Positions 27,634 to 37,120 of a DNA stretch of 57,559 nt are shown one piece after another; position 1 is the stretch's first letter, and each line of letters starts with the position of its first letter. The notes under the pieces were generated by a model. That model worked only from the letters and a program-made list of their open reading frames with translations. It was not told where the DNA came from and did not search any database. Origin of the DNA: Leptospira biflexa (GTDB lineage: Bacteria; Spirochaetota; Leptospiria; Turneriellales; DYLW01); assembly GCA_020720785.1 (NCBI GenBank), contig DYOA01000007.1, positions 18,044-75,602 of the forward strand. The letters are read 5' to 3'. A program made the translations under genes and the position numbers.

Positions 27634-29147
27634 GATGGATCCTTTTTTCTCAGTAACGGAAATGCAATCACGTCTTTAATGGTGGCCGCATTGGTGAACA
27701 GCATCACCATCCGGTCAATGCCAATGCCCAGACCGCCGGTGGGGGGCATTCCCACCTTCAGGGCATAGATAAAATCTTCATCCATTTCCATGGTTTCCTG
27801 CTGGCCATCTTCCTTCATCTGCAACTGGATGGAAAAGCGTTTTTCCTGCTCCAGAGGATCGTTGAGCTCGGAAAAAGCGTTCCCCATTTCCCGTCCGGTA
27901 ATATATGGCTCAAACCGCTCCACAAAGCCGGGACGCCCAGGATCTTCCTTGGAAAGCGGAGAAATTTCCAGAGGAAAATGTGTAATAAAAACCGGCTGGA
28001 TTAATTCCGGCTCCACTTTTTGGGAGAAAACCTCATCCACAATTTCCCATACCGTGGAACATCCTTTGGCAGATATACCCGCTTTCTCCGCTTCCAGGGA
28101 TGCCCTTTCTATGGGATTCCCGGAACCAAGAATTTCAGCAAAATCTATCCCGGATTTCTCTTTGATAATTTCCAGATATTCCACCCGTTCCCAAGGGGGA
28201 GTCAGGTCAATGATGGTTCCCTGGTAGGGAATTTTGGAGGTGCCGTGGATTTTCATGGCCACATGCAGGAATACTTCTTCGGTTAAACGCATCATGTCCC
28301 GGTAATCTGCATAAGCCTGGTAAATTTCCATCATAGTGAATTCCGGGTTGTGCTTGGTGCTGATGCCTTCGTTACGAAAATTACGGTTCAGTTCAAATAT
28401 TTTTTCAAATCCCCCCACAATCATTCTCTTCAGATAAAGCTCTGGAGCAATCCGCAGATATAAATCCATATCCAGGGTATTATGGTGGGTCACAAATGGT
28501 TTGGCTGCGGCACCGGAGGCAATGGACTGCATCATGGGGGTTTCCACTTCCATAAATCCGGCATGGTCCAGATAATTCCGGATTTCCCGGATAATGCGAC
28601 TCCGGATAATAAAATCATGCCGGACTTCCGGATTTACCAGAAAATCCACATACCGCTTGCGGTAGCGGGATTCCACATCGGAAAAGGCGTCATAGACCAT
28701 CCCGTCTTTTTCCTTTACCACCGGCAGGGGTTCAATATTTTTTGCCAAAAGGGAAAACTTTTTCAGGCGGATACTGGGTTCTCCGGTTTTGGTGACAAAG
28801 ATTTCTCCGGATATTCCCACAATGTCCCCCAGATCGGCCAATTGAAAAACCGGATATTCATTACCATCCAGGGTTTTATCGTTCCCGTACAGCTGTATGG
28901 TACCGGTTAAATCCCGGATGTGCAGAAAGGAGGCTTTGCCCATGGAGCGCAAAGCTGTGATCCTTCCTGCGGTGGTCACAAGTGTAGCTTCCGGCTGATT
29001 TTCATGTTCCGGGTTTTCCGGAAATATGGCCAGTACCTCCCGGATGGTTTTTTCTTTATGGAAATAATTAGGGTAGGGGTTGACCCCAAGTTTCCGGATC
29101 TGCTCCAGCTTCTGAAGCCGTATTTGTGTCAGTTCGCTTTCCTGCAT
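27630..29147 (-). CDS. lysS: Lysyl-tRNA synthetase, class II
   Basis: A 505-residue cytosolic enzyme charging tRNA-Lys. An N-terminal OB-fold anticodon-binding domain (about 60-160; ITALRSMGKASFLHIRD) precedes the class II catalytic core, with motif 1 near VRHDFIIRSRIIREIRN, motif 2 FRNEGISTKHNPEFTMMEIY and motif 3 GLGIGIDRMVMLFT. Length is normal. It heads the lysS-mtnA-beta-barrel operon. No clear Shine-Dalgarno is seen before ATG 29147. Confidence 0.97.
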   Translation of the reverse strand: MQESELTQIRLQKLEQIRKLGVNPYPNYFHKEKTIREVLAIFPENPEHENQPEATLVTTAGRITALRSMGKASFLHIRDLTGTIQLYGNDKTLDGNEYPVFQLADLGDIVGISGEIFVTKTGEPSIRLKKFSLLAKNIEPLPVVKEKDGMVYDAFSDVESRYRKRYVDFLVNPEVRHDFIIRSRIIREIRNYLDHAGFMEVETPMMQSIASGAAAKPFVTHHNTLDMDLYLRIAPELYLKRMIVGGFEKIFELNRNFRNEGISTKHNPEFTMMEIYQAYADYRDMMRLTEEVFLHVAMKIHGTSKIPYQGTIIDLTPPWERVEYLEIIKEKSGIDFAEILGSGNPIERASLEAEKAGISAKGCSTVWEIVDEVFSQKVEPELIQPVFITHFPLEISPLSKEDPGRPGFVERFEPYITGREMGNAFSELNDPLEQEKRFSIQLQMKEDGQQETMEMDEDFIYALKVGMPPTGGLGIGIDRMVMLFTNAATIKDVIAFPLLRKKDPS

Positions 29148-29192
29148 GAACGAATGTTTTATCTTTTCTGACAGCGTAAACCACTTTCCCTT

Positions 29193-30296
29193 TCAGGTTC
29201 CGGGGACAGGGGGCTTGGATTTTTCCATGCTCACGGTGGTACTTTTCTTTTTATTATAATAGATATCCATGGCTTTCCAGGTGGGGTCATACTGCTGGGA
29301 AGCATTCCAAACCATAAAGCCTTTTATGCCCGCATCCTCACTGGCTTTGATCTGGGCAATAATATAATCCACCAGGCTCATTTTTACCACTCTGTGTTCC
29401 CATTTCAAACGGAACCCCTGAATCCAGGAAACAATTTTGGCTTTATCTCCCGTTCGCTTTTTTCCCTGTTCGGAAGTGGTGAAAACGGTGTAGTATGGAT
29501 CTGTATAATATTTTTTGGACCAGGTATAGTGGGACGGATAGGCCATGGGAGCGATGATGTCCACGATGGGGGCCAGGCCTTCCATCTTTTGCCCAATGCG
29601 GTCGTCTTTATTTAAAGGGATTCTCCCAAAAATATCCGCAGATATAACCACATTCATTGGTTTTAGCTGGGTTTTTGCTTCTTTCAGGAAACCCTCTACA
29701 ACCCCATAACGTTCCTGTAATCCCACCCGACCCAGATGCCCGTTATCCGCAAACCGGATGTAATCAAACTGGATTTCCTGAAAGCCGGCAGCAATAGCTC
29801 GTTTGGCAATGTCAATGCGGTTTTGTTTGAGGGATTGGGGAACAGGATAGTGGTCAAAACCATGGTTAAATACCACCACCCTGGCCACCGGCCAGATACC
29901 GGCTGCTTTTACCTTCCGAATGGCCTCCGGCGATATGGCCTTTTCATGGAATTGGTATGTCTGGGTATCAATCACAAACACATTTACCTGATATGTTTTT
30001 GCTTTTGCAATGAATGATTCCAGTTTTTGGGGATTCTGAACCGTTGCGTTCATTAAATAAATTCCTCTGTAGAAATCAGGTTGGGATAAAACCGGCATGG
30101 TCTCCGGAGAATTCACAATGGCCGATTTGTTTTCCGGGGCAGGTGTTTCCTTCATGGCGATGTTTTTTTCGTTCCGCTCATTATCGTGAAAAACTGTAAT
30201 CACCTGGATTTTATCCGCAAAAATATAGGTCAGGCTGAACGCCAGCAACACAGCAGAAGCGATGGTCAGAATTTTTAAAGCATTTTCTTTTTTCAT
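29193..30296 (-). CDS. Exported putative glycoside hydrolase (DUF4015-like)
   Basis: A 367-residue protein with an N-terminal hydrophobic anchor or signal (about residues 8-26), a low-complexity linker, then a TIM-barrel-like domain from about residue 75. Motifs GIYLMNATVQNPQ, NVFVIDTQ, WPVARVVVFN, EIQFDYIRFAD and VDIIAPMAYPSHY match the bacterial putative glycoside hydrolase family formerly DUF4015. QFDYIRFAD is the likely active-site strand. GGAGAA precedes ATG 30296. Substrate is unknown; a cell-wall or exopolysaccharide target would fit its export. Confidence 0.82.
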   Translation of the reverse strand: MKKENALKILTIASAVLLAFSLTYIFADKIQVITVFHDNERNEKNIAMKETPAPENKSAIVNSPETMPVLSQPDFYRGIYLMNATVQNPQKLESFIAKAKTYQVNVFVIDTQTYQFHEKAISPEAIRKVKAAGIWPVARVVVFNHGFDHYPVPQSLKQNRIDIAKRAIAAGFQEIQFDYIRFADNGHLGRVGLQERYGVVEGFLKEAKTQLKPMNVVISADIFGRIPLNKDDRIGQKMEGLAPIVDIIAPMAYPSHYTWSKKYYTDPYYTVFTTSEQGKKRTGDKAKIVSWIQGFRLKWEHRVVKMSLVDYIIAQIKASEDAGIKGFMVWNASQQYDPTWKAMDIYYNKKKSTTVSMEKSKPPVPGT

Positions 30297-30371
30297 GAAA
30301 TATTCTCCGTTTTTTTAATATCCAATTTTCGTCCTAAATCCGCATAATTTCAAGCTAAACTTTCTGCCATG

Positions 30372-31814
30372 CTATTTTCCCACGCAAAAACGGGAGAAAA
30401 TTCGCCCCAGTAAATCTTCGGTGGTGATTTCTCCCAGAATTTCACCCAGATAGCCCATGACAGAATCCATGGATGCGGTGATCATCTCCAGGTTGCGGTT
30501 CCCTTCCGGGCTCACCGTCAAAATCTGGTCAATATAGTTTAATTCTTCCAGGATTTTTCGTAAATCCTCTCTTTGCCATGTGGAAAGCATCATCCCTTCT
30601 TCATGGACATGCAGGGAAGATATTTCCTTTTCCACTTGCTGGGTCAACTCCACAAGATTGTACCGGGTTTTTACGGAGATGGGAAAAACCCGGGTTTTCC
30701 ATTTCTGTAATCCAATTTCCTTTGGGATGGTTTCCGGGAGGTTTTTTCTGTTCTCCCATTCCGGATGTACCACATCCCATTTGTTTAATAAAATCCAAAC
30801 AGACTGGATGTTCCCATCCTCCGGAATCCGGGAAACCTGGCTTTGGGTGGATTGGATTGCTCCTTCCGGCGGCAGGGATGCATCCATCATAATGAACAGA
30901 ATATCACTCCGGGATGCCGTCTCCAGAGTAATTTCCATACCCCGGCGTTCAATGAAATCTCCCGGATTGTCCCGTAATCCAGCCGTATCCGTGAGCGTAA
31001 CCGGAATGCCGGCCCACATTGTGGAGGTTTCCACAGCGTCCCGGGTGGTGCCGGGGACATCTGTGACAATGGCCTTTTCATATCCGGAAAGATAATTCAA
31101 AAGGGAAGATTTTCCGGTATTGGGGGTTCCCATTATTGTGATGGCCAGGCCGGCCCGGTAGATATCCATTTTTTCCGCAGTGTCCAGAGAAAGACGGATT
31201 TCCTCCATGGCGTTGCGGATGGTTTCTATTTTTTTGGTTTGGCTCTGGAATTCCATATTCTCTTCATAAAAATCCAGCTCCGCAGTGACATCTGCCTGAA
31301 AATTCAGCAAAAGAGAACGGATTTTCCAGAGCCGGGTGCGGTTTTGCCCATTCCGCCGGGCAATGGCATTCTGGAGCTCGTATTTTCCCCGGGCTTCAAT
31401 AATGTCATGGACAGCCTCCGCAGAATCCAAATCCATCTTTCCGGATAAAAAAGCCCTCTTTGTGAATTCTCCCGGACGGGCCGGTTCCATTCCCAGAAAG
31501 TAGAGAATGCCCAGAATCCATTCAATGATGACCGGATTCCCATGGCAATGGATTTCCACGGAGTCCTCCCCTGTATAAGAATCCGGGGAAAGAAAGGGAA
31601 TGACCACCACATCATCCACGTGGACGTTTCCGGAACGCAGATCCACAATATTGCCGTAAACCGCTTTACGCGGAAATTCTCTGAGATTGGGATTTTTTCC
31701 GGAACGGAAAAATACGGAAGCGGTTTTTTCAATAACCCCGCTTCCGCTGGCCCGGATAACCGCTATCGCACTTCTTCCGGGAGGAGTGGCCACCGCACAA
31801 ACCGGATGAGCCAT
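30372..31814 (-). CDS. mnmE: tRNA modification GTPase MnmE
   Basis: A 480-residue enzyme that, with MnmG, modifies the wobble uridine of certain tRNAs. An N-terminal folate-binding domain (VCAVATPPGRSAIAVIRASG), a helical domain and an inserted Ras-like G domain are present. The G domain carries G1 GTPNTGKSS, G3 DTAG and G4 NKWD. The C-terminal catalytic tetrad is FCVGK. It is the third gene of yidC-jag-mnmE, starting 6 bp after the jag stop. mnmG is not in the window. Confidence 0.97.
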   Translation of the reverse strand: MAHPVCAVATPPGRSAIAVIRASGSGVIEKTASVFFRSGKNPNLREFPRKAVYGNIVDLRSGNVHVDDVVVIPFLSPDSYTGEDSVEIHCHGNPVIIEWILGILYFLGMEPARPGEFTKRAFLSGKMDLDSAEAVHDIIEARGKYELQNAIARRNGQNRTRLWKIRSLLLNFQADVTAELDFYEENMEFQSQTKKIETIRNAMEEIRLSLDTAEKMDIYRAGLAITIMGTPNTGKSSLLNYLSGYEKAIVTDVPGTTRDAVETSTMWAGIPVTLTDTAGLRDNPGDFIERRGMEITLETASRSDILFIMMDASLPPEGAIQSTQSQVSRIPEDGNIQSVWILLNKWDVVHPEWENRKNLPETIPKEIGLQKWKTRVFPISVKTRYNLVELTQQVEKEISSLHVHEEGMMLSTWQREDLRKILEELNYIDQILTVSPEGNRNLEMITASMDSVMGYLGEILGEITTEDLLGRIFSRFCVGK

Positions 31815-31820
31815 TCTTAA

Positions 31821-32690
31821 TCAGCGATTTTTTTTGGTCTGGGTTTCCAGAATCATGGTGTTTCCGTCCCGGGAATCCACAGGTTCTTCTCCGGACAACA
31901 CCCGGTGTTCCTCTTCCTGTTCCTTTTCATAATCGGATTTGGAATCGGTTTCCACCAGAATGGCAGTATTCTGGCTGTCCTCCTGGTATTCTTCGGAAAA
32001 ATCCTCCGGAATATCAGATTCCATATCATAGGCTTCCGGAGGGGCTCCGGTGGCTGTCTTCTTCTTGGTAATCCGGATTCTTTTATACACACCGTTGCCT
32101 TCGGATTTGGTTTCCACATTCTCGCTGTCCTGTAATGCCAAATGGATAATCCGCCGTTCGTATGGATTCAGTGGATCCAGAAGCCGGCTTTTTCCGGTTT
32201 TCATTACCTGGGATGCCAGTTTTTTGGCCAGTTCTGCCAGATGTTCCGCCCGGCGTTCCCGATAATTTTCCAGATCCAGAAGAATTTTGGGCTGGCGGTG
32301 GATAAATTTTTCCACAATCAGATTGGCCAGAAACTGAACCGCTTCCAGTGTTTTACCTCGCTTCCCAATAATAAATCCGGCGTGGGGGGAGGATATTTCC
32401 ACATACAGCTTGCCATCTTCCTGGGTTTCAAACCGCACAAATTTGGCTTTGTACCCCATTTTGTGCAGGATCGTGGAAACTACCCCTTTGATGACAACAT
32501 CTACAGGAGTTTTTCCCTCCACTGCGTAAATATGGTAAATTCCGGGTATTTTGGTGCCCAGACCCAGGAAGCCCCCGGATGCTTTCTGGAATATCTGGAG
32601 TTCCAGCTCATCTTTGGATATCCCCAGGTACTCCGAACTCAGCTGGATCGCTTCTTTTTCATTGTTTGCATGGGTTTCAAGTATCTGCAT
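31821..32690 (-). CDS. jag: Jag/KhpB-type RNA-binding protein
   Basis: A 289-residue protein. The Jag N-domain (MQILETHANNEKEAI...GFLGLGTK) is followed by a KH domain (HAGFIIGKRGKTLEAVQFLANLI) and an R3H domain (YRERRAEHLAELAKKLA...LNPYERRIIH). The start at ATG 32690 has GGAG six bases upstream; a longer frame into yidC is not needed. A long acidic tail from about residue 220 to the end, rich in Glu, Asp and Ser, is unusual for the family. It lies between yidC and mnmE, the classical context. Confidence 0.92.
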   Translation of the reverse strand: MQILETHANNEKEAIQLSSEYLGISKDELELQIFQKASGGFLGLGTKIPGIYHIYAVEGKTPVDVVIKGVVSTILHKMGYKAKFVRFETQEDGKLYVEISSPHAGFIIGKRGKTLEAVQFLANLIVEKFIHRQPKILLDLENYRERRAEHLAELAKKLASQVMKTGKSRLLDPLNPYERRIIHLALQDSENVETKSEGNGVYKRIRITKKKTATGAPPEAYDMESDIPEDFSEEYQEDSQNTAILVETDSKSDYEKEQEEEHRVLSGEEPVDSRDGNTMILETQTKKNR

Positions 32691-32700
32691 ATTATCTCCG

Positions 32701-34335
32701 TTAAGAATCAATTTTGGTTTTTGCGTTTGTGTACAACTGCTGGACCACTGAAAGGATATTCGTGATTGTCCAGTAGAGAACAACACCGGATGGCATTGTC
32801 CAGAATATGAATAAAAGAATAAACGGCATAAACATCATCACTTTCTGCTGGCTTTCATCAGTGGAAACGGTAGTGAATTTTGTCTGAAGAAATTGTGTGA
32901 GAGTCATGACTATGGGCAGAATATTCAAGGATAATCCACCAATCAAAAACATGGCCTCCGGAAAACGATACACGGTATCCGGCTGGGACAGGTCATCAAT
33001 CCATCCGGAGATGAAAGGGGATCTCCAGAGCTCATAGGAGTCTGAATACGCGGCATACAAAGCGATAAAAATGGGAATCTGGATCAGAATGGGCAAACAG
33101 CCACCCAGCGGATTGACCTTATTATCCTTATACAAAGCCATGGTCTTTTTCTGCTTTTCCTGCGGATTATCCTTATATTTCTCATTGATTTCTTTCAGTT
33201 TGGGCTGCAGAATCTGCATCTTCTTCATGGATTCTGCCTGCTTCTGGTTCAGTGGCCAGAAGATCAGCTTGAATAAAATGGCAAAAAGAATAATACCCAC
33301 TCCATAGTTGGGAATGAGCTTATACAGTAGCTCCGTGATCACCACAATCAGATCCCGAATGGGGCCAGTGAATCCGAAGTCAAACGCCTTGTACAGATCA
33401 TCATGGATTTTGGACAAGGCCGGGATCTTCTGGAAATCCTTTGTGGAAAGATCCACATAGTCCTTTACCTTGGGGCCGGAGTAAACCCAGAAATGGTATT
33501 CCTTTTTCTCGCCGGCTTTGAGGGAAAACCCTTTCATGGACAAATGAAATTGCTGGGGAGAATGTGCCGATTGCGGGAAATAGTAAAGGCCGTTGTTCCT
33601 CTCCATCGGCTGGATGGTCATGTTCATAAAACGGGAACTCTTCCCAAAAAAATCCACACTGTCCCGGATGGTTTTGGAACTATCGTCCGACCCGGAGCAA
33701 CCAAAGCCCAGAAAATCGGAAGATCCGGAAGATGTTCTCAGGGTTTCAAAGCTGCCGTTGGCAAAATAAAACGCGTAAAACGATTGTTGTGTCCGGGAAT
33801 TCGCATCCGGGGACTGTTCCACCGGACCAATGCCCAGTATGGGTAGGAAGTAGACTTCTGGTATCTGGATGTCTTCCTTCCCGGTATTGACGAACTCCAA
33901 TGAAAACTGCCAGTAATGGTATTCATCGTAAAAACGGAATATTTTGCCCACTTTGAGCCGGGCTTTTTTCCCATCCGATAATTCCGTGCCGGCGTACACT
34001 TCCTGGTGATTACCAGCAGGACGGGGTTCCAATGTAAACTCGGCGTTTCTCATGTCCTTCTGGTTTTCCGGATTGAAATAGGCAGTGAATTCAAAGGGAT
34101 CTGTGGCAAGGTTGATGGAATCCTTCAGTTTATTCACGTTGTCGCGGTGTTCCAAACGAAGGATTTTTCCACCTCTGGAATCAAAATGGACATTGAAGTG
34201 CCGGGTCTGGAGTACATACTGGGAAGAGTTTTTTCCGGTGGTCGTAACGGGCTTTAGATCTGCCCCCCGGATACTGGCGGAATTCAGAAAGCAGGTGAGG
34301 AAAGTGAGAATAAAAAAAGGTATTCGCAGTCTCAA
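32701..34335 (-). CDS. yidC: Membrane protein insertase YidC
   Basis: A 544-residue inner-membrane insertase. It has an N-terminal membrane anchor, a large periplasmic beta domain (about 30-300) as in diderm bacteria, and the conserved five-helix core beginning LYKLIPNYGVGIILFAILFKLIFWPL. The cytosolic loop KKMQILQPKLKEINEKYKDNPQEKQK and the segment NPLGGCLPILIQIPIFIALY follow. The start is TTG 34335, supported by AAGGGG about six bases upstream. rpmH, rnpA and yidD, which usually precede yidC, are absent: a divergent gene starts within about 150 bp. Confidence 0.95.
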   Translation of the reverse strand: MRLRIPFFILTFLTCFLNSASIRGADLKPVTTTGKNSSQYVLQTRHFNVHFDSRGGKILRLEHRDNVNKLKDSINLATDPFEFTAYFNPENQKDMRNAEFTLEPRPAGNHQEVYAGTELSDGKKARLKVGKIFRFYDEYHYWQFSLEFVNTGKEDIQIPEVYFLPILGIGPVEQSPDANSRTQQSFYAFYFANGSFETLRTSSGSSDFLGFGCSGSDDSSKTIRDSVDFFGKSSRFMNMTIQPMERNNGLYYFPQSAHSPQQFHLSMKGFSLKAGEKKEYHFWVYSGPKVKDYVDLSTKDFQKIPALSKIHDDLYKAFDFGFTGPIRDLIVVITELLYKLIPNYGVGIILFAILFKLIFWPLNQKQAESMKKMQILQPKLKEINEKYKDNPQEKQKKTMALYKDNKVNPLGGCLPILIQIPIFIALYAAYSDSYELWRSPFISGWIDDLSQPDTVYRFPEAMFLIGGLSLNILPIVMTLTQFLQTKFTTVSTDESQQKVMMFMPFILLFIFWTMPSGVVLYWTITNILSVVQQLYTNAKTKIDS

Positions 34336-34486
34336 GATGGTCCCCTTTTGGCAAAGAATGGCTTCTCTCCCGAAAATAGATTAATATAATGTTGTTTTAA
34401 TAAGGCCGTATGTGCCGTAAAGCTTTTTCCTATCGCAGTGTGTCCATAATTTTGCATTTTCCTGCCGGAGGAATATCAAAAATATA

Positions 34487-37120
34487 TTGATAAAAAAGGG
34501 TTTTTGTTCGATGCATACATTGGGAATGAATAATAAATTTTTATCGTCTTTATTTTTTCATGGGATAATTTCCTTTTTTATGGCCATTTATTGTCCGCAG
34601 GTCCTCTGGGGTGTGGCCGGCTGGAATCCACCTATGGCTGTGGACGGAGGGGTGCATGACTATAAACTGGACACCGATAAACAAACCGGTTCAATGGTTC
34701 TGGTAACTCAGAAAATCCGGGGTGCCTTCTCTGCGAATGCCCCCACAATGATTGATCTGAATGTTTTTTTTACCCGGGATGGGAGACAGAGTTCCATAAT
34801 TGCCCACACTGTGGAATTGAAACCATCGCCCGCATTGTTTCCGGTAAACGCGGATATTGCTGTAGCGGGTGCTAAAAGTGTTCTTGTCTGGCAGAAAACA
34901 GATTTTTCCAGCGGGAAAACCATTATCGAGTATAAATCCACGGAGAACGGGGTGGAAGCCCTGGCTAGGCCGGAATCCGGAGTAAAGCGTCTGGATCTGG
35001 ATGGGGTACTGGTTCTGCCCCAGTTGGAAACGGATCATTCCGGAAATATCTATCTGTTTTTTCAGAAGGAAAATTCTGCGAATGTTTTCACCTTTTACCG
35101 TGCTATGATGAAAAAGGGCAGCTTTGGGGATTTTCAAATGCTGGTAAAAGATATTCATTTTATCGGGCGGGGTGCGTTTTTCCCTTCTGTGAGTGTTTCC
35201 GGAAATCAAATGCACGTTTTTTACCAGAGCAGGGGACAGAACAGCCTCAAGGATAATATTCATTATTTTAAAATATCCGGTTCGGATAGATCAGATATCC
35301 AGAAGCTCACTTCCAGTGATTATCATAATTTTTCTCCCCGTGCCGCCATATTTGGCAACACCGTCCATTGGGTATGGCAGGCCAATCCGGAAAAAAACTG
35401 GGAAATATTTTATCAATCGTTCAATTCTGCAGCCAGGAAAATTTCTACCACCAACGCCAGTTGTTACAATCCACAGATAGCGTATTCAAAAAAAACGGGA
35501 AGGATCATTGTCTGGTCGGATCACCGGAAAAACCCCCCGCAGATTTTTGGTATTTTCATGGATAGACAGGAGAATGAACTGGTGGGCGTAAGCCATCAGA
35601 TTTCTGATGTCCGGTATGATGCAAAAAAACCTTTTCTGTTCTCATCCTCCTATGTGGATTTATACTATCTTGCCGGTGGGGTTTTATACCGCCAGCACGT
35701 GGATACAGAAGCAGAAAAACTGATAATTTCCTCCCGGACGCATCCGGAAAGAAAGGCCGTTTCCCGTAATTCGGCTTCATTTTCATGGAAATTGCCCAAT
35801 GACCCATCCGGAGTCCAGGGATATGCTTTCCTGGTGGATAAATCCGCCGGGACCAATCCGGATTTATATAATCTGCCGGGTACAAAAACCGGACTTTCCA
35901 TTGATTATATGGAGCCGGGGGTATACTATCTGCATCTGAGGTATATGGACAAAGCGGGGAATGAATCAGAAACATCCCATTATAATTTCATTATCGATTC
36001 CGGGCCCCCGGGAGTTCCGGATATTTCTTCGCCCACGCATAAAGAAAGAGTGGGAAGCAAAGCCAGGAATGTGGTTTTTAACTTTTTATCCAAGGACGAT
36101 ATTGAAGTTATCCGATATCATTATTCTTTTCTACCATACATTACCACAAAACTGGAGAAAAGCACAGAAAAAAATCAGGTGATTTTCAATAATGTGGAAC
36201 CCGGCACCTACTATTTCCGGATTACAGCGGAGGACATAGCAGGAAACCGTTCCGCCTATGGAAATTTTACAGTGATTATTGATCCGGAAAACTCCGGTTC
36301 TGTTTTTGATATTTTTTCCAATATTACTGATGGGGAAGTGAGAAATAACCAGCTGGATTTTTCTATTCCATCCCAAGGCGAAGGGAAGACGATTTCCAAG
36401 GTTTTTTTTTCTCTGGGAAAAAATCCATCGGATCCGTATATGGAAAAATTTATTGTCCAGACATCATCCAGAGAAGGAAATGTTGTCTTTTCCCGGAATA
36501 TTGAAAACATTCCCAAGGGGCAGGTGTATGTGGTTTCCGTGGGAGTTGAATATTCGGACAAAGGAAAATCCTCCGTTAAGCATATCTACTTTTCCCGTGC
36601 GGAGGAAATAACCAATGTCTTACCGGAGGAGGATCCCATTGCCCCCACTGAAGGCCCCAAGGCAAGCTTGGAATCCGGAGAAATTTATTCCCATTTACCC
36701 AATCTGGACAAGCCTCCGGCAGTGAAGCCTCTTCCCCGGATACTGGTTAGCCCGGAAAACGGGTATTTTGAAGTACGGTTTTTCGCTCCGGAGCATTACA
36801 AATATGTTATGCATGGGTTTTCCTGGGAAATTTCCTCCCGCCAGAGAATGCCAGGCTTGGAAGTAAATTCCCATGGGCAGGCGGAGTATCTCTACAATTT
36901 GAAACCCGGGGAGTACTATATTAACGTGCGCCTGATTTTGCATGATAATAAATTAACAGAAACCGGTTACTATTCATCGTATCGTTTAAATGTTGTGAAA
37001 AACCGGGAAGGCTCGTCCAATACCATACTATGGATTGTGGTTGTCATACTGGCACTGGTTCCCGTGTATCTTCTACGGCGGAGACTTTACTTTATTTTGA
37101 GCAGGTTTATTAAAATTTGA
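34487..37120 (+). CDS. Large exported protein with propeller and FN3-like domains, C-terminal anchor
   Basis: About 877 residues, unrecognised as a named protein. The order is signal peptide (about 18-42), a beta-propeller-like region (about 60-440) with sialidase-type blades such as IVWSDHRKNPPQIFGIF and VHWVWQANPEKNWEIFYQ, and two or three FN3/Ig-like modules (about 440-620: GVYYLHLRYMDKAGNESE, GTYYFRITAEDIAGNRSA). A further beta module and one C-terminal membrane segment (about 847-865) with basic residues after it complete the protein. It is probably anchored in the inner membrane with the body in the periplasm. TTG 34487, ATG 34511 and ATG 34526 are all possible starts. It overlaps the next gene. 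Confidence 0.75.
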   Translation: MIKKGFCSMHTLGMNNKFLSSLFFHGIISFFMAIYCPQVLWGVAGWNPPMAVDGGVHDYKLDTDKQTGSMVLVTQKIRGAFSANAPTMIDLNVFFTRDGRQSSIIAHTVELKPSPALFPVNADIAVAGAKSVLVWQKTDFSSGKTIIEYKSTENGVEALARPESGVKRLDLDGVLVLPQLETDHSGNIYLFFQKENSANVFTFYRAMMKKGSFGDFQMLVKDIHFIGRGAFFPSVSVSGNQMHVFYQSRGQNSLKDNIHYFKISGSDRSDIQKLTSSDYHNFSPRAAIFGNTVHWVWQANPEKNWEIFYQSFNSAARKISTTNASCYNPQIAYSKKTGRIIVWSDHRKNPPQIFGIFMDRQENELVGVSHQISDVRYDAKKPFLFSSSYVDLYYLAGGVLYRQHVDTEAEKLIISSRTHPERKAVSRNSASFSWKLPNDPSGVQGYAFLVDKSAGTNPDLYNLPGTKTGLSIDYMEPGVYYLHLRYMDKAGNESETSHYNFIIDSGPPGVPDISSPTHKERVGSKARNVVFNFLSKDDIEVIRYHYSFLPYITTKLEKSTEKNQVIFNNVEPGTYYFRITAEDIAGNRSAYGNFTVIIDPENSGSVFDIFSNITDGEVRNNQLDFSIPSQGEGKTISKVFFSLGKNPSDPYMEKFIVQTSSREGNVVFSRNIENIPKGQVYVVSVGVEYSDKGKSSVKHIYFSRAEEITNVLPEEDPIAPTEGPKASLESGEIYSHLPNLDKPPAVKPLPRILVSPENGYFEVRFFAPEHYKYVMHGFSWEISSRQRMPGLEVNSHGQAEYLYNLKPGEYYINVRLILHDNKLTETGYYSSYRLNVVKNREGSSNTILWIVVVILALVPVYLLRRRLYFILSRFIKI

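Noticed and set aside
31239..32765. Plus-strand open frames of up to 207 codons opposite jag and mnmE
   Set aside because: They are antisense to conserved genes, and their translations show no family motif or plausible start.
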